DNA from: Bacteroidota bacterium
GTDB lineage: Bacteria > Bacteroidota > Bacteroidia > Bacteroidales > UBA4417
Assembly (NCBI GenBank): GCA_022711175.1
Contig: JAKLFM010000018.1
Location: 1 to 55,450 of the forward strand
DNA: 55,450 bases
Direction of reading: 5' to 3'
In this document: positions 1-10,488 of the stretch, in pieces
Layout: each line of letters begins with the position of its first letter
Position numbering within the stretch: the first letter of the stretch is position 1
Program-made: the position numbers and the translations under genes
The notes under the pieces: generated by a model
The model's input: the letters and a program-made list of their open reading frames with translations, nothing else
Databases searched by the model: none
What the model was told of the DNA's origin: nothing

Positions 1-83
1 GCAGGAATTTCTACAACCCTGTGGTTGGCCATCACGGCATTCCTTATTCTGGTCAGATAATCTGCAATGGGATCTGTAAACAT
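1..83 (-). CDS. rpsH: 30S ribosomal protein S8, N-terminal part (cut by window edge)
   Basis: The minus strand starts ATG at 83 and reads [20 protein letters not shown] before leaving the window. This is the conserved N-terminus of S8 (TDPIADxLTRIRNA), a primary 16S rRNA binder and the usual repressor of spc-type operons. Only about 27 codons are present, so nothing can be said about the rest. It follows rpsN by 37 bases, in the expected spc order. Confidence 0.93.
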   Translation of the reverse strand, partial: MFTDPIADYLTRIRNAVMANHRVVEIP

Positions 84-120
84 TGTTGTTATTCTGTTAT
101 TGATTTCTGTTTAATAATTG

Positions 121-390
121 TTACCAGCTTGCTTTGCGCACACCGGGAATCAGACCTTCGAGGGCCATGAAACGGAAGTTGATGCGTGAAATACCGAATT
201 GCCTCATGTAGCCTTTAGGTCTGCCGGTAATTTTGCAACGGTTGTGCAAACGTACAGGGGAAGCATTCTTTGGCAGTTTCTGCAAAGCGGTATAATCGCC
301 GGCGGCTTTAAGGGCGGCTCTTTTGGCAGCATATTTAGCTACCATTTTTTGCCTTTTTACTTCGCGTGCCTTAATGGATTCTTTTGCCAT
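121..390 (-). CDS. rpsN: 30S ribosomal protein S14, zinc-independent long form
   Basis: An 89-residue protein starting [14 protein letters not shown]. The open frame extends upstream to 441, but MAKES is the family start and lies 10 bases after rplE, so 390 is chosen. It carries the S14 signature [11 protein letters not shown]...FGISRINFR. It has one Cys and lacks the paired CxxC motifs of the short zinc-binding form, so it is the longer zinc-free type. It acts in the 30S head and is co-transcribed with rplE and rpsH. Confidence 0.96.
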   Translation of the reverse strand: MAKESIKAREVKRQKMVAKYAAKRAALKAAGDYTALQKLPKNASPVRLHNRCKITGRPKGYMRQFGISRINFRFMALEGLIPGVRKASW

Positions 391-400
391 GATTGTATGG

Positions 401-949
401 TTATTTCTTGAATGGTAATCCGAATTCTTTGAGTAATGCAAGGCATTCTTTATCAGTTTTCGCTGTTGTCACGAAAGTGATATCCATACCATTGATTTTT
501 GCAACCTTGTCGATCACGATTTCGGGAAAAATAATCTGCTCTGTAATACCCATGGTGTAGTTGCCACGGCCATCGAAACCTTTTTCATTGATACCGCGAA
601 AATCACGGACTCGGGGAATAGCCACTGAAATCAGGCGATCGAGAAATTCGTACATTTTTTCACCGCGTAGTGTAACACGAACGCCGATGGGCATACCGCG
701 ACGCAGTTTGAAGTTCGATATATCTTTGCGTGATTTCGTTGATACGGCTTTCTGCCCGGCAATAGCTGTCATTTCGGCAAGTCCGACTTCGAGAAGTTTC
801 TTATCGGCGATAGCAGTGCCAAGTCCCTGGTTTATGGAAATCTTTGCCAGTTTTGGGACTTGCATATTGTTTTTATACTGAAACTGTTCCTTGAGTGCGG
901 GAACAATCTCGGCATAATATTTATCTCTGAGACGTGCTGAGTAGTTCAT
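401..949 (-). CDS. rplE: 50S ribosomal protein L5
   Basis: 182 residues, the usual length for bacterial L5, which binds 5S rRNA in the central protuberance. Recognisable blocks are [17 protein letters not shown] near residue 30, the [14 protein letters not shown] block near 85, and [20 protein letters not shown] near 130. Its ATG shares one base with the stop codon of rplX (TAATG), which implies translational coupling. Confidence 0.97.
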   Translation of the reverse strand: MNYSARLRDKYYAEIVPALKEQFQYKNNMQVPKLAKISINQGLGTAIADKKLLEVGLAEMTAIAGQKAVSTKSRKDISNFKLRRGMPIGVRVTLRGEKMYEFLDRLISVAIPRVRDFRGINEKGFDGRGNYTMGITEQIIFPEIVIDKVAKINGMDITFVTTAKTDKECLALLKEFGLPFKK

Positions 950-1269
950 TATTTAATTACCTCCCCTGTTTTTTTGGATACACGTACACTTTTACTTGTT
1001 TTGGTATCGGCTTTGCGCCCTGTGCGCGTGGGCTTGCCACCGGCATCAAGAACCATTAGATTTGAGAGATGAATGGGCATTTCCTGTTTCAGGATGCCGC
1101 CTTTCGGATTCTTGGCATTGGGTTTGGTATGTTTTGTTGCAAGGTTAACGTTTTCTACGATAGCCTTGTAGTTTTCAACATCCACCTCGAGTACCTTACC
1201 GGTTTTGCCTCTTGAATCTCCGGCCAGAACTTTTACATTGTCGCCTTTACGGATATGGAGTTTGCTCAT
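949..1269 (-). CDS. rplX: 50S ribosomal protein L24
   Basis: 106 residues with the KOW motif near the N-terminus ([21 protein letters not shown]), which initiates 50S assembly by binding the 5' end of 23S rRNA. The C-terminal part contains the family block [19 protein letters not shown]. The stop overlaps the rplE start by one base, and rplN ends 12 bases upstream. Confidence 0.97.
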   Translation of the reverse strand: MSKLHIRKGDNVKVLAGDSRGKTGKVLEVDVENYKAIVENVNLATKHTKPNAKNPKGGILKQEMPIHLSNLMVLDAGGKPTRTGRKADTKTSKSVRVSKKTGEVIK

Positions 1270-1281
1270 AATCGCTATGTG

Positions 1282-1650
1282 TTAAAGCACTTCTGGTGCG
1301 AGTGAAACAATTTTCATATACTGTTTTTCCCTCAGTTCCCTTGCAACGGGCCCGAAAATACGGGTGCCTATCATTTCGCCGGCGTTATTGAGCAGCACAA
1401 CTGCATTGTCGTCGAAGCGGATGTAAGAACCGTCAACTCGACGGATTTCCTTTTTAGTTCTGACGACTACTGCTTTGGCTACGACGCCTTTTTTGATATT
1501 GCCCGAAGGGAGGGCATTTTTCACCGATACGATGATCTTATCGCCTACGGAGGCATAGCGCCTGCGGGTACCGCCAAGCACCCTGATGCAGAGTACTTCT
1601 TTCGCGCCGCTGTTATCGGCTACCGTAAGTCTTGATTCCTGCTGTATCAT
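1282..1650 (-). CDS. rplN: 50S ribosomal protein L14
   Basis: 122 residues, exactly the usual size, beginning [19 protein letters not shown], the near-invariant L14 N-terminus. Further in it has the [15 protein letters not shown] and [13 protein letters not shown] blocks. L14 sits at the subunit interface of the 50S. Two bases separate it from the rpsQ stop, so the genes are tightly packed. Confidence 0.98.
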   Translation of the reverse strand: MIQQESRLTVADNSGAKEVLCIRVLGGTRRRYASVGDKIIVSVKNALPSGNIKKGVVAKAVVVRTKKEIRRVDGSYIRFDDNAVVLLNNAGEMIGTRIFGPVARELREKQYMKIVSLAPEVL

Positions 1651-1652
1651 AA

Positions 1653-1910
1653 TTATTTTGCTCTTTCTATGATTTCAACTAATCTCCAACATTTGGTCTT
1701 GCTCAAAGGCCTGGTTTCGGCAATACGCACTGTATCGCCAATTCCGCATTCGTCCTTTTCGTCGTGAGCGGCAAATCGTGATGTCTTCTTTACGAATTTT
1801 CCGTATTTCGGGTGTTTTACCCTACGTTCGACTTCAACCACGATGGATTTCTGCATTTTGTTGCTGACAACGATGCCGACTTTTTCTTTCCGGAGGTTTC
1901 TTTCTTCCAT
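1653..1910 (-). CDS. rpsQ: 30S ribosomal protein S17
   Basis: 85 residues with the S17 OB-fold hallmarks [20 protein letters not shown] and [19 protein letters not shown], then [21 protein letters not shown] primary binder of the 5' domain of 16S rRNA. It lies between rpmC (11-base gap) and rplN, the standard S10-to-spc junction; no internal promoter is evident. Confidence 0.97.
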   Translation of the reverse strand: MEERNLRKEKVGIVVSNKMQKSIVVEVERRVKHPKYGKFVKKTSRFAAHDEKDECGIGDTVRIAETRPLSKTKCWRLVEIIERAK

Positions 1911-1921
1911 TGTTATGAAAA

Positions 1922-2143
1922 TTACTTGTTTTTTGCCTCTACTGCCTTTGCCGACTCGATTTCGCGTTTACGCACTTCGGTTTTCAAACGAGCAACGGTT
2001 TTGCGATAAGCTTTTATCTTATTTGGATTCTCGAGCGGAGAAACGGCATGGTTCATTTTAAGCTTGGTAAGTTGAACGCTCTCCTCTTCGAGTCTTTCTT
2101 TCAACTCGGGGTTCGACAGTTCACGGATTACTTGCTGTTTCAT
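1922..2143 (-). CDS. rpmC: 50S ribosomal protein L29
   Basis: 73 residues, helical, with the ELSxxELxERLEEE start and the [20 protein letters not shown] signature. L29 sits by the polypeptide exit tunnel near L23 and helps dock chaperones and SRP. It is slightly longer than the E. coli protein through a short charged C-terminal tail. It follows rplP by 48 bases. Confidence 0.96.
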   Translation of the reverse strand: MKQQVIRELSNPELKERLEEESVQLTKLKMNHAVSPLENPNKIKAYRKTVARLKTEVRKREIESAKAVEAKNK

Positions 2144-2191
2144 ATGGCGTTTTAATTTATTACGTCGTTTATTTTACGTGCATTATGCCTG

Positions 2192-2620
2192 TTATGCCAG
2201 TTCGGCATCGTAATCGCGGCGGATGACGTACTTGGTGGCGATAGGAAGTTTCTGGGCTCCGAGCCTGAGTGATTCTTTTGCCACTTCTTCGGATACGCCT
2301 TCAATCTCAAAAAGCATACACCCGGGGCTTATGCGTGCAACAAAATACTCGGGAGCACCTTTACCTTTACCCATACGCACTTCAGCAGGCTTTTTCGTCA
2401 CAGGCTTATCAGGAAATACCCTGATCCACAATTGGCCTTCACGTTTCATATGACGGGTAATAGCCTGACGGGCAGCTTCTATCTGGCGGCCGGTCATCCA
2501 GCATTCTTCGAGAGCTTTAATTCCGAAGGATCCGAAGGCAAGCTCAGCTCCGCGCTTGGTATTGCCTTTCATTTTACCTTTTTGCTGCTTCCTGTATTTG
2601 GTTTTTTTCGGCTGTAACAT
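2192..2620 (-). CDS. rplP: 50S ribosomal protein L16
   Basis: 142 residues with [19 protein letters not shown] at the N-terminus and the [17 protein letters not shown] block near residue 85. L16 organises the A-site region of the peptidyl transferase centre. It keeps the normal position between rpsC and rpmC. Confidence 0.98.
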   Translation of the reverse strand: MLQPKKTKYRKQQKGKMKGNTKRGAELAFGSFGIKALEECWMTGRQIEAARQAITRHMKREGQLWIRVFPDKPVTKKPAEVRMGKGKGAPEYFVARISPGCMLFEIEGVSEEVAKESLRLGAQKLPIATKYVIRRDYDAELA

Positions 2621-2662
2621 TGCTATTACGGTATATAATGATTAATCCCTATTCAAAGTTTA

Positions 2663-3418
2663 CTATTTCTTATTGTTGTTGCGTGGTCGCCTGTCGCCTC
2701 CACCATGCCGTGGGCCTTTGCCCGGCCTGCCTCCCGGAGCTGGCGTTCCTTTATCCTTGATAACGCCTTCGTTGCTGGGTACAAGATCAACTTTACCGTA
2801 CACTTCTCCTTTACATATCCACACTTTTATGCCAATGCGGCCATAGGTGGTATGGGCTTCGCCGAGGGCGTAGTCAATATCGGCACGCAGTGTATGAAGC
2901 GGGATACGTCCATCCTTGAATTGTTCGCGACGGGCCATTTCAGCGCCACCTAACCTTCCGGAGATGAACACTTTAATGCCTTCGGCGCCAATTCTCATGG
3001 CTGAAGCGATTGACGTTTTGATAGCCCTGCGGTACGAAATACGTCCTTCGATCTGCCTTGCAATGGTATTGGCTACAATAACGGCATCAATTTCGGGGCG
3101 CTTGATTTCGGATATATTGATCTGGACTTCCTTTCCGGTAATCTTCTTCAACTCTTCCTTGAGTTTGTCAACTTCCTGTCCGGCTTTGCCAATGATGATA
3201 CCAGGACGGGCGGTATTGATGGTAACGGTAACGAGTTTCAGGGTACGTTCAATAATGATGCGTGAGATACCTGCTTTTGAAAGACGTGCATTGAGATATT
3301 TGCGGATTTTATCGTCTTCAACGAGCTTGTTCTCGAACTTCCTTCCTCCATACCAGTTAGAGTCCCATCCTTTGATGATACCTAACCTGTTGCCGATCGG
3401 ATTAGTTTTTTGTCCCAT
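2663..3418 (-). CDS. rpsC: 30S ribosomal protein S3
   Basis: 251 residues. The N-terminal [20 protein letters not shown] and the KH-domain loop ([11 protein letters not shown], about residues 74-84) identify S3, part of the mRNA entry site and its helicase. The C-terminal domain block [21 protein letters not shown] is present. The last 25 or so residues form a Gly/Pro/Arg/Lys-rich tail ending NNNKK that is longer than in E. coli; such tails vary between lineages. Confidence 0.97.
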   Translation of the reverse strand: MGQKTNPIGNRLGIIKGWDSNWYGGRKFENKLVEDDKIRKYLNARLSKAGISRIIIERTLKLVTVTINTARPGIIIGKAGQEVDKLKEELKKITGKEVQINISEIKRPEIDAVIVANTIARQIEGRISYRRAIKTSIASAMRIGAEGIKVFISGRLGGAEMARREQFKDGRIPLHTLRADIDYALGEAHTTYGRIGIKVWICKGEVYGKVDLVPSNEGVIKDKGTPAPGGRPGKGPRHGGGDRRPRNNNKK

Positions 3419-3430
3419 TAGGCTTGTTAA

Positions 3431-3856
3431 TTATTTAGTTACTACTTCAGTTTCAACTTTAGGATTTCTGCTGTCAACAAACACTGTAACATGGTTTGAG
3501 CGTTTGCGGATGCGGTGAGCGCGACCCTGAGGTGCAGGCTGTACGCGCTTTAGAATACGGCCTCCGTCAACCTGAACTTCACTTACGTACAGGTGGCTGT
3601 CTTCCATACGAACGCCTTCATTTTTCTGCTGCCAATTAGCAACGGCTGATTTGAGAACTTTGTACAGTTTCTCGGCAGCGTGATTTGGTGAATGCTGCAG
3701 TATATGCATTGCCAGTTCAACATTTTTACCCTTTACCAGGTCGGCAACGAGCCGCATTTTACGAGGCGATGAAGGGCAATTGTTCAGCTTTGCGAAATAA
3801 AGCTGTTTGTTGGCTTCTTTCCTTAATTCGGCAGTATTGTGTTTTCTTGCTCCCAT
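3431..3856 (-). CDS. rplV: 50S ribosomal protein L22
   Basis: 141 residues. The CPSSPRKMRLVADLVKGKNVE block and the C-terminal KRVQPAPQGRAHRIRKRSNHV beta-hairpin tip region identify L22, whose hairpin lines the exit tunnel near the macrolide constriction. There is a Bacteroidetes-style N-terminal extension (MGARKHNTAELRKEANKQ). It lies 12 bases upstream of rpsC. Confidence 0.97.
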   Translation of the reverse strand: MGARKHNTAELRKEANKQLYFAKLNNCPSSPRKMRLVADLVKGKNVELAMHILQHSPNHAAEKLYKVLKSAVANWQQKNEGVRMEDSHLYVSEVQVDGGRILKRVQPAPQGRAHRIRKRSNHVTVFVDSRNPKVETEVVTK

Positions 3857-3870
3857 GTCAATAGTGCTTT

Positions 3871-4149
3871 TTACTTCTTACCTTTATCCTTGTTTCCGGC
3901 GTGGCCCCTGAAAATACGGGTGGGGGCAAATTCGCCAAGTTTATGGCCTACCATGTTTTCGGTTACGTACACCGGGATAAATTTATTTCCATTGTGCACG
4001 GCGATAGTCTGGCCAACAAAGTCGGGGGTTATGGTTGACGATCTCGACCATGTTTTTACAACAACTTTCTTCTTGCTGTCGGTGAGTTCGAGAACTTTTT
4101 TCTCCAGTTTATAATCCACGAAGGGGCCTTTTTTTAATGAGCGGCTCAT
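3871..4149 (-). CDS. rpsS: 30S ribosomal protein S19
   Basis: 92 residues beginning [19 protein letters not shown], with [24 protein letters not shown] and the C-terminal [17 protein letters not shown] block. S19 pairs with S13 in the 30S head. The gene is 14 bases from rplV and 18 bases from rplB. Confidence 0.98.
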   Translation of the reverse strand: MSRSLKKGPFVDYKLEKKVLELTDSKKKVVVKTWSRSSTITPDFVGQTIAVHNGNKFIPVYVTENMVGHKLGEFAPTRIFRGHAGNKDKGKK

Positions 4150-4167
4150 TGTAGTGTATGTGTTAAA

Positions 4168-4992
4168 TTACTTCTTCCTTCTTTCGATGATATACTTGTT
4201 CGAATCTTTGGTTTTCGAACGTGTTTTGTAACCCTTGGCAGGAGTACCTTTGCGGGTACGGGGATGACCTCCTGAGGCGCGGCCTTCGCCACCACCCATT
4301 GGATGGTCAACCGGGTTCATAACAACACCGCGGGTACGGGGCCTGCGGCCAAGCCAGCGCGAACGCCCTGCTTTTCCTGATGATTCGAGGTTATGATCGC
4401 CGTTCGATACAATACCGATTGTGGCTTTGCATGCCTGCAGAATAAGACGTGTTTCGCCCGAGGGCATTTTGAGAACAGCAAACTTATCGTCGCGCGACAT
4501 AAGTTGTGCTGATGCTCCTGCGCTGCGTACCATCTTTGCACCCTGGCCCGGCCTGAGTTCCACATTGTGGATCATTGTACCGAAAGGAATCTCGCTGAGG
4601 TAGAGCGTATTCCCGATTTCGGGAGCAACGCCTTTACCCGAAAGCAGTTCCTGTCCGACCTTCAGTCCGTGAGGAGCTACGATGTAGCGCTTTTCGCCAT
4701 CGGCATAATGCAGCAACGCAATGCGGGCGGTACGGTTTGGATCGTATTCAATTGTTTTCACCACAGCAGGAATATTTTCCTTTTCACGTTTGAAGTCAAT
4801 AACGCGGTATTGCTGTTTATGACCGCCGCCCATGTATCTCATGGTCATCTTGCCTTCATTGTTCCTGCCACCCGACTTACGCTGCGATTCGAGCAGGCTC
4901 TTCTCGGGCGTATTGGTGGTAATATCGTCAAACGCGCTTATCAGTTTGTAGCGCTGACCAGGTGTGGTTGGTTTGAATTTCTTGAGAGCCAT
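4168..4992 (-). CDS. rplB: 50S ribosomal protein L2
   Basis: 274 residues. Key blocks are [20 protein letters not shown], the RNA-binding core ([17 protein letters not shown]) and the C-terminal [20 protein letters not shown], which includes the conserved His near the peptidyl transferase centre. L2 is needed for subunit association. It is separated from rplW by six bases. Confidence 0.98.
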   Translation of the reverse strand: MALKKFKPTTPGQRYKLISAFDDITTNTPEKSLLESQRKSGGRNNEGKMTMRYMGGGHKQQYRVIDFKREKENIPAVVKTIEYDPNRTARIALLHYADGEKRYIVAPHGLKVGQELLSGKGVAPEIGNTLYLSEIPFGTMIHNVELRPGQGAKMVRSAGASAQLMSRDDKFAVLKMPSGETRLILQACKATIGIVSNGDHNLESSGKAGRSRWLGRRPRTRGVVMNPVDHPMGGGEGRASGGHPRTRKGTPAKGYKTRSKTKDSNKYIIERRKK

Positions 4993-4998
4993 TATTCC

Positions 4999-5289
4999 TT
5001 AGATATTGCTGTAAAAATCAATTGTTTCGCCTTTGGCCAGTGTGATGATAGCCTTTTTGTATGAATTAGCACGGCCCGCCAGAAGTCCGCTTTTTGTATA
5101 GCGGCTTTTGTATTTGCCTTCATAATTCATGGTATTTACTTCTTCCACTTCAACGCCATAGAGTTCTTTGACGGCCTTCTTTATTTGCAGCTTATTAGCG
5201 CTTTTATTGACGATGAATCCGTAACGGCTGAGCTTTTCGCCCTGGGCTGTCATTTTCTCGGTTATGATCGGCTTTATGATGATTGCCAT
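4999..5289 (-). CDS. rplW: 50S ribosomal protein L23
   Basis: 96 residues; IIKPIITEKMTAQ at the start and YGFIVNKSANKLQIKKAVKELYGVEVEEVNT (cited in part) are the L23 core. It sits at the tunnel exit and docks trigger factor and SRP. The distal part is short and lacks a long insertion loop. Normal position between rplD and rplB. Confidence 0.96.
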   Translation of the reverse strand: MAIIIKPIITEKMTAQGEKLSRYGFIVNKSANKLQIKKAVKELYGVEVEEVNTMNYEGKYKSRYTKSGLLAGRANSYKKAIITLAKGETIDFYSNI

Positions 5290-5325
5290 TGCTGTAATGG
5301 TTTAATTTGTTACTGCTAAGCGTGA

Positions 5326-5964
5326 TTACTTCTCCTGTTCGCCGAGAACAGTTTCAATTTCGATGATTGAACTCTCGAGCAGAAGCAGGTTGCTGGCGTG
5401 AAGAATTTCATAGGTATTAAGGTCGCGTGCACGGGTCACTTTGGCCTTCGGGAGGTTACGTGATGATAATACCAGGTTTTTGTTTACCTCAGGCAGCACC
5501 ATGAGTGTTTTCTTGCCATCAAGTTTCAGGTTCGAGATAATCTCGGCAAACTGTTTTGTTTTCGGTGTTTCGAAGGTAAAATCTTCGAGAATTACAATAT
5601 TGTTTTCCTGTGCTTTATATGATAGAGCAGAAACGCGGGCTAACTTTTTCAGCTTTTTGTTGAGTTTAAAGCTGTAATCGCGCGGATGAGGGCCGAAAAC
5701 CCTGGCGCCGCCTCTAAACAGAGGTGATTTCTGGCTGCCAGCGCGTGCACCGCCGGTACCTTTCTGCCGTTTCAGTTTCTTGGTACTTCCGCTCAGTGTT
5801 GATTTCTCGAGAGAATCGTGGGTTCCCTGCCTTTGGTTGGCAAGATATTGTTTCGAGTCGAGGTAGATTGCGTGATTATTGGGTGTCACTGCAAAAATCT
5901 CGTCCTTCAGCGTAACCGTCCTGGCGGTTTTTTCGCCTTTAATGTTATATACTGTTAGCTCCAT
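5326..5964 (-). CDS. rplD: 50S ribosomal protein L4
   Basis: 212 residues. The internal loop [20 protein letters not shown], followed by [16 protein letters not shown], is the tunnel-constriction extension of L4. L4 is also the autoregulator of S10 operons in enterobacteria; whether that holds here cannot be read from the sequence. Its start overlaps the 3' end of rplC by 10 bases, implying coupling. Confidence 0.97.
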   Translation of the reverse strand: MELTVYNIKGEKTARTVTLKDEIFAVTPNNHAIYLDSKQYLANQRQGTHDSLEKSTLSGSTKKLKRQKGTGGARAGSQKSPLFRGGARVFGPHPRDYSFKLNKKLKKLARVSALSYKAQENNIVILEDFTFETPKTKQFAEIISNLKLDGKKTLMVLPEVNKNLVLSSRNLPKAKVTRARDLNTYEILHASNLLLLESSIIEIETVLGEQEK

Positions 5965-6584
5965 CTTTCAACAATTACATATGATCCATTGGGCCCGGGG
6001 ACTGAGCCTTTTACTACGATAAGGTTTTTATCGGCAACGATTTTTACAACCTGCAGGTTGATCATTTTCACGCGGTCGCCACCAGTACGGCCGGCCATGC
6101 GCATGCCTTTGAAAACTTTGCTGGGATACGAAGATGCACCTACCGAACCGGGAGCCCTTAGGCGGTTATGCTGGCCGTGGGTAACACCGCCTACACCACC
6201 GAAACCGTGACGCTTGATAACACCCTGGAAACCTTTACCCTTGCTGATTCCGATTACATCAATGAATTCGCCTTCTTCAAAAATGTCAACTTTCAGAATA
6301 TCACCAAACGTTTTCTGGTGGCCTTCCTCAAAACGGGTAAATTCCCTTACTATACGTTTTGGGGTTATCCCTGCTTTTTTGAAGTGTCCGATTTCAGCTT
6401 TGGTGGCATTTTTTTCTTTCTTGTCCTCGAAAGCCAACTGAATAGCATCATACCCATCGGTCTCTTTGGTCCTGATCTGGGTTACAATGCAAGGGCCAGC
6501 TTCGATAACGGTGCAGGCAATATTCTTGCCATTAGCATCGAATATGCTGGTCATCCCTAATTTCTTACCTATGATTCCTGACAT
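5955..6584 (-). CDS. rplC: 50S ribosomal protein L3
   Basis: 209 residues starting [20 protein letters not shown]. The central finger that reaches the peptidyl transferase centre is clear ([22 protein letters not shown], cited in part; then [18 protein letters not shown]). It overlaps rplD by 10 bases and follows rpsJ by 57 bases. Confidence 0.98.
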   Translation of the reverse strand: MSGIIGKKLGMTSIFDANGKNIACTVIEAGPCIVTQIRTKETDGYDAIQLAFEDKKEKNATKAEIGHFKKAGITPKRIVREFTRFEEGHQKTFGDILKVDIFEEGEFIDVIGISKGKGFQGVIKRHGFGGVGGVTHGQHNRLRAPGSVGASSYPSKVFKGMRMAGRTGGDRVKMINLQVVKIVADKNLIVVKGSVPGPNGSYVIVERWS

Positions 6585-6641
6585 TATATCGAGATATTAA
6601 TGTTACTTTTAAATGTTTTTTCTTTATCAACGAGCTAAGCA

Positions 6642-6947
6642 TCAGATCTTTATCTCAACTTCAACACCGCTGGGAAGTTCCAGTTTCATCAGAGCGTCAA
6701 TTGTTTTAGCTGTTGAACTATAAATATCGAGCAGCCTTTTGTATGAGCTCAGATGAAATTGTTCACGTGATTTTTTATTCACAAAAGTTGAACGAAGCAC
6801 TGTGTAGATCTTTTTATCGGTTGGAAGGGGAATAGGACCGTTTACTACGGCTCCGGTAAGTTTCACCGTCTTCACGATTTTCTCGGCCGATTTATCAACC
6901 AGGTTGTGATCGTACGATTTCAGCTTGATTCTAATCCTCTGATTCAC
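6642..6947 (-). CDS. rpsJ: 30S ribosomal protein S10
   Basis: 101 residues, [20 protein letters not shown] at the start and [20 protein letters not shown] in the middle, both hallmark S10. S10 also serves as NusE in transcription antitermination. As in other Bacteroidetes it directly follows fusA (22-base gap), so the str and S10 operons look fused; tufA is not between them. Confidence 0.97.
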   Translation of the reverse strand: MNQRIRIKLKSYDHNLVDKSAEKIVKTVKLTGAVVNGPIPLPTDKKIYTVLRSTFVNKKSREQFHLSSYKRLLDIYSSTAKTIDALMKLELPSGVEVEIKI

Positions 6948-6969
6948 TTTGGTAACTTTTAATGGTGGT

Positions 6970-9078
6970 TTATGACTTAACTAAGTATCCTTTAATTTTA
7001 TAGATCACCTCTTCGGACAGCTCGCGCGGTATTTCGGAATAGTGCGAAAACTCGAGGCTTGATGTTCCGCGGCCTGAGGTGATGGTACGCAGCGATGTTA
7101 CATAACCGAACATTTCCGACAAGGGTACATGTGATTTTATGATCTGGTACTTTACCTTGAAATCAATATGTTCGAGAACAGCACGGCGTTTGTTGAGGTC
7201 GCCTGTAACATCGCCAACATATTCATCGGGGCAAACGACTTCGAGCTTCATAATCGGTTCAAGCAATACGCATTTTGCTTTGCGGGCAGCTTCCCTGAAG
7301 GCTATTTTGGCGCATATCTCGAATGATAGCGAATCGCTGTCAACCGTATGATATGATCCATCGAGAAGGCGAACCTTCATGCTTTCTAAGGTAAATCCGG
7401 CCAAAACACCATTGGTCATGGCAGCTTTGAATCCCTTTTCGATGGCAGGAATAAATTCTTTCGGAATATTGCCGCCTTTGACTTCGTTAATGAACTGAAG
7501 CCCTTTGACGCCTTCATCTGCCGGTCCAAGTTCAAACTCTATATCAGCAAACTTTCCCTTGCCACCGGTTTGTTTCTTGTAAACCTCGCGGTGACGAATG
7601 GTTGATGTAACAGCTTCACGGTAAGAAACCTGGGGCGCACCATGGTTTACCTCAATTTTGAATTCACGTTTGAGGCGGTCCATGATAATATCGAGATGCA
7701 ACTCGCCCATTCCCGAAATGATCGTCTGGCCGGTTTCCTGGTCAGTGCGAACTGTGAAAGTCGGATCTTCTTCAGCGAGTTTAGCGAGTGAGATATCGAG
7801 TTTATCAATATCGTCCTGGGTTTTGGGTTCCACAGCCATGCTTATTACAGGCTCGGGGAAACTCATGGATTCGAGAACGATGGGATGTTTTTCGTCGCAG
7901 ATGGTATCGCCGGTGCGAAGTTCTTTGAATCCGACGGCAGCGCCAATATCACCGGCTTCAATTACCTGAATGGGATTCTGTTTGTTGGCGTGCATCTGGA
8001 ATATACGGGAGATGCGCTCTTTTTTGCCTGTTGAGGTATTGAGCACGTAGCTGCCTGCCTCAAGTTTACCTGAATAAACGCGAAAAAAAGCTAATCGGCC
8101 GACAAAAGGATCGGTTGCAATTTTGAATGCCAGGGCAGCAAATGGCTCGTCAGCATCGGGATTGCGTAATTCGTTCTTTTCAGTAAACGGGTTAACACCT
8201 TGAACAGCAGGTAGTTCGTAGGGATTTGGAAGAAACGAAACAATGGCATCCAAAAGGTTCTGAACACCTTTATTTTTGAATGCAGCGCCGCAAATCACCG
8301 GAGTGATTCTCATCTCAATGGTGGCTTTGCGGATGATAGCCCGCATTTCTTCTTCGGTGATCGAGTTGTGATCGTTGAAGTATTTTTCCATCAACACTTC
8401 GTCCTCTTCGGCACAGCCTTCGACGAGCATTGTACGGTATTTATCCACTTCTTCGATCATATCGGCAGGCACAGGGCCTTCATAATAATGCATTCCCTTC
8501 GATTCGTCGTCCCAAACAATTGCCTTGTTTGAGATGAGGTCAACAACACCCTGGAATGAATCTTCGGCACCAATCGGCAGCTGAAGCGGAATTGGATTGG
8601 CGCCCAGCTTATCTTTAATTTCGTGCAGAACATTAAAGAAATCGGCGCCGGCGCGGTCCATCTTATTGATAAAGCTGATGCGCGGAACACCGTATTTATC
8701 GGCCTGTTTCCAAACTGTTTCGCTCTGGGGTTCTACACCGCCAACTGCGCAGAAAACGGCAACAGCACCGTCGAGCACGCGGAGCGAACGCTCTACCTCA
8801 ACGGTAAAATCAACATGCCCCGGTGTATCAATAATATTGATGCGGTATTCCTGGTTATTAAAGTCCCAGGTAACGGTAGTAGCAGCCGAAGTAATAGTAA
8901 TGCCGCGCTCCTGTTCCTGAACCATCCAGTCCATGGTGGCAGTGCCGTCATGAACTTCGCCGAGTTTGTAATTGCGTCCGGTATAATACAATATACGCTC
9001 AGTCGTCGTGGTTTTACCCGCGTCGATATGGGCCATAATGCCAATGTTTCGCGTATGTATTAATTTATCCGAGGCCAT
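6970..9078 (-). CDS. fusA: Elongation factor G (translocation GTPase)
   Basis: 702 residues, full length. GTPase motifs: G1 [15 protein letters not shown] (residues 16-30), G2 [12 protein letters not shown]3 DTPGHVDF and G4 NKMD. Then comes domain II, the domain IV block [11 protein letters not shown]...[14 protein letters not shown] and the C-terminal [20 protein letters not shown]. The canonical switch residues mark it as the housekeeping EF-G and not a TetM-type protein. It follows rpsG by 27 bases. Confidence 0.97.
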   Translation of the reverse strand: MASDKLIHTRNIGIMAHIDAGKTTTTERILYYTGRNYKLGEVHDGTATMDWMVQEQERGITITSAATTVTWDFNNQEYRINIIDTPGHVDFTVEVERSLRVLDGAVAVFCAVGGVEPQSETVWKQADKYGVPRISFINKMDRAGADFFNVLHEIKDKLGANPIPLQLPIGAEDSFQGVVDLISNKAIVWDDESKGMHYYEGPVPADMIEEVDKYRTMLVEGCAEEDEVLMEKYFNDHNSITEEEMRAIIRKATIEMRITPVICGAAFKNKGVQNLLDAIVSFLPNPYELPAVQGVNPFTEKNELRNPDADEPFAALAFKIATDPFVGRLAFFRVYSGKLEAGSYVLNTSTGKKERISRIFQMHANKQNPIQVIEAGDIGAAVGFKELRTGDTICDEKHPIVLESMSFPEPVISMAVEPKTQDDIDKLDISLAKLAEEDPTFTVRTDQETGQTIISGMGELHLDIIMDRLKREFKIEVNHGAPQVSYREAVTSTIRHREVYKKQTGGKGKFADIEFELGPADEGVKGLQFINEVKGGNIPKEFIPAIEKGFKAAMTNGVLAGFTLESMKVRLLDGSYHTVDSDSLSFEICAKIAFREAARKAKCVLLEPIMKLEVVCPDEYVGDVTGDLNKRRAVLEHIDFKVKYQIIKSHVPLSEMFGYVTSLRTITSGRGTSSLEFSHYSEIPRELSEEVIYKIKGYLVKS

Positions 9079-9105
9079 TTGTTTATGCGGCTGAATAATT
9101 TGAGG

Positions 9106-9573
9106 TTAAACCCTGAAATGGGAGAAAGCCTTGTTGGCTTCGGCCATACGGTGGGTATCTTCTTTTTTCTTGAATGCAGCGCCTTCTTCCTTGTATGCAG
9201 CCATAATTTCGCTGGCAAGTTTTGCAGCCATTGATTTTTCGTGGCGTTTACGCGAGAAGAGGATCAGGTTTTTCATGCCAATTGATTGCTTGCGCGAAGG
9301 GCGAATTTCCGATGGAATCTGGAAAGTGGCACCACCGATGCGGCGGCTGCGGACTTCAACGCTGGGGGTTACATTGGCAAGTGCTTTTTTCCAAACTTCG
9401 AGGCCATCTTCTTTGAGTTTGTCGGATACGATTTCAATGGCATCATAGAAAATCTCGTAAGCGTGGTTTTTCTTACCACGTTCCATGATGTTGTTTACAA
9501 ACTTGGTAACGACCTGTTCGCCGAATTTAGGATCGGGAAGGATGATACGTTTTTTTGGTTTGGATTTCCTCAT
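9106..9573 (-). CDS. rpsG: 30S ribosomal protein S7
   Basis: 155 residues with [20 protein letters not shown] and the [25 protein letters not shown] region (cited in part). S7 nucleates assembly of the 30S head and contacts the E-site tRNA. The order rpsL-rpsG-fusA is the standard str operon; the gap to rpsL is 37 bases. Confidence 0.97.
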   Translation of the reverse strand: MRKSKPKKRIILPDPKFGEQVVTKFVNNIMERGKKNHAYEIFYDAIEIVSDKLKEDGLEVWKKALANVTPSVEVRSRRIGGATFQIPSEIRPSRKQSIGMKNLILFSRKRHEKSMAAKLASEIMAAYKEEGAAFKKKEDTHRMAEANKAFSHFRV

Positions 9574-9610
9574 CGCTTAAAGTACTTATCGTTGCTGGTA
9601 TTTTTAACCG

Positions 9611-10012
9611 TTATTTCTTTTTTGCCGGAGCGGCAGCACCTTTTTTAGGACGTTTGGTTCCGTATTTTGAACGGCGTTGGTTACGGCCGTCAACTCCTGA
9701 TGTATCGAGGGCGCCACGGATGATATGATAGCGAACGCCCGGAAGGTCTTTAACACGGCCGCCGCGTATCATCACGATGGAGTGCTCCTGGAGGTTGTGG
9801 CCTTCGCCCGGAATGTAAGCATTCACTTCCTTGCTGTTGGTAAGGCGGACCCTGGCAACTTTGCGCATGGCCGAATTGGGTTTCTTGGGGGTAGTGGTAT
9901 AAACCCTTGTACAAACACCACGGCGCTGCGGACATGAATCCAAAGCGGGTGATTTGCTTTTATCCGTCAGTTTCTGACGACCTTTACGAACCAGTTGTGC
10001 TATTGTAGGCAT
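9611..10012 (-). CDS. rpsL: 30S ribosomal protein S12
   Basis: 133 residues starting [15 protein letters not shown]. The decoding-loop motifs [20 protein letters not shown] and [13 protein letters not shown] carry Lys at both positions where streptomycin-resistance substitutions usually fall, so the sequence predicts a drug-sensitive form. It is the first gene of the block; a good promoter lies upstream (10065-10094). The C-terminal tail [11 protein letters not shown] is lineage-specific. Confidence 0.98.
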   Translation of the reverse strand: MPTIAQLVRKGRQKLTDKSKSPALDSCPQRRGVCTRVYTTTPKKPNSAMRKVARVRLTNSKEVNAYIPGEGHNLQEHSIVMIRGGRVKDLPGVRYHIIRGALDTSGVDGRNQRRSKYGTKRPKKGAAAPAKKK

Positions 10013-10064
10013 GTTGTATCTGTTGATTTTCTTGAGTTTCAGCTATTTTTCCCAAAAAGGGCTG

Positions 10065-10094
10065 CAAAAGTACAATTTAATTTTTAATTGACAA
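10065..10094 (-). promoter_or_regulatory. Promoter of the rpsL (str-S10-spc) operon
   Basis: On the minus strand TTG (10094-10092), a 19-base spacer and TACTTTTG (10072-10065) match the Bacteroidetes -33/-7 pattern (TTTG, about 19 bases, TAnnTTTG). Transcription should start about six bases later, giving a leader of roughly 45 bases before rpsL. A small CCC/GGG hairpin at 10049-10061 would lie near the start of the RNA. Confidence 0.7.
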
Positions 10095-10137
10095 TTTCTT
10101 AATCAGCACTTTTGCAATCTTTTTTATTAACCGGGAC

Positions 10138-10177
10138 AAAAAAAATAACCCGACCCGGTTTTCTCCGGCGAAGGGTT
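10138..10177 (-). terminator. Rho-independent terminator of the candidate ncRNA
   Basis: The minus strand forms a stem AACCC/GGGTT (10177-10173 with 10151-10147) with an inner CCGG/CCGG pair, followed by A and eight T. It lies upstream of the rpsL promoter and so insulates rpsL from the RNA gene. Confidence 0.65.
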
Positions 10178-10378
10178 GCTGCATAAAACTTCGGGATATA
10201 ATTCTGAATATAAGACCTTTAACACCAGCGGCTTTTCGCGAAAGCAAGTAAGCAGGTAAAACTGCTTTTAGTGTTATGAAACCTATAGTGTCTTACTTCA
10301 TCAGGTTTCCCGGACTGGTTATAGCCTTAGTCCTTCGCTTATAAATGATTGCTATCGAAACAGCCCTCATTTTTTGAG
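10138..10378 (-). ncRNA. Candidate structured non-coding RNA upstream of rpsL
   Basis: No gene lies in 10013-10488, but the minus strand has a promoter (10383-10412), about 240 bases of stem-forming sequence, and a rho-independent terminator (10138-10177). Visible stems include CCCTCA/TGAGGG at the 5' end, GGACT/AGTCC, AAACCT/AGGTTT, GCAG/CTGC, AACAC/GTGTT and GCTTT/AAAGC. GGGCTG near the 5' end can pair with CAGCAACCC near the 3' end to close the whole fold. It ends before the separate rpsL promoter, so it is probably a free RNA and not a leader. I do not recognise the family; a 6S-like RNA is one option. There is no RNase P or tmRNA signature. Confidence 0.5.
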
Positions 10379-10382
10379 GGTG

Positions 10383-10412
10383 CAAAAATACAACATTTAT
10401 TTAATTAACAAT
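10383..10412 (-). promoter_or_regulatory. Promoter of the candidate ncRNA
   Basis: On the minus strand ATTG (10412-10409), an 18-base AT-rich spacer and TATTTTTG (10390-10383) fit the Bacteroidetes -33/-7 consensus. The predicted start falls just before the CCCTCA/TGAGGG hairpin. Confidence 0.6.
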
Positions 10413-10488
10413 GGGATGTTGGAAAAAAATTACAGAATATATTTCGAATGATATAAAATGCTCTCTGGGAGCATCTTTAGTTAACATT

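Noticed and set aside
10138..10378. Riboswitch or attenuator leader of rpsL
   Set aside because: A complete rpsL promoter (10065-10094) lies downstream of the terminator, so the RNA need not be part of the operon transcript. Kept as a free RNA candidate.
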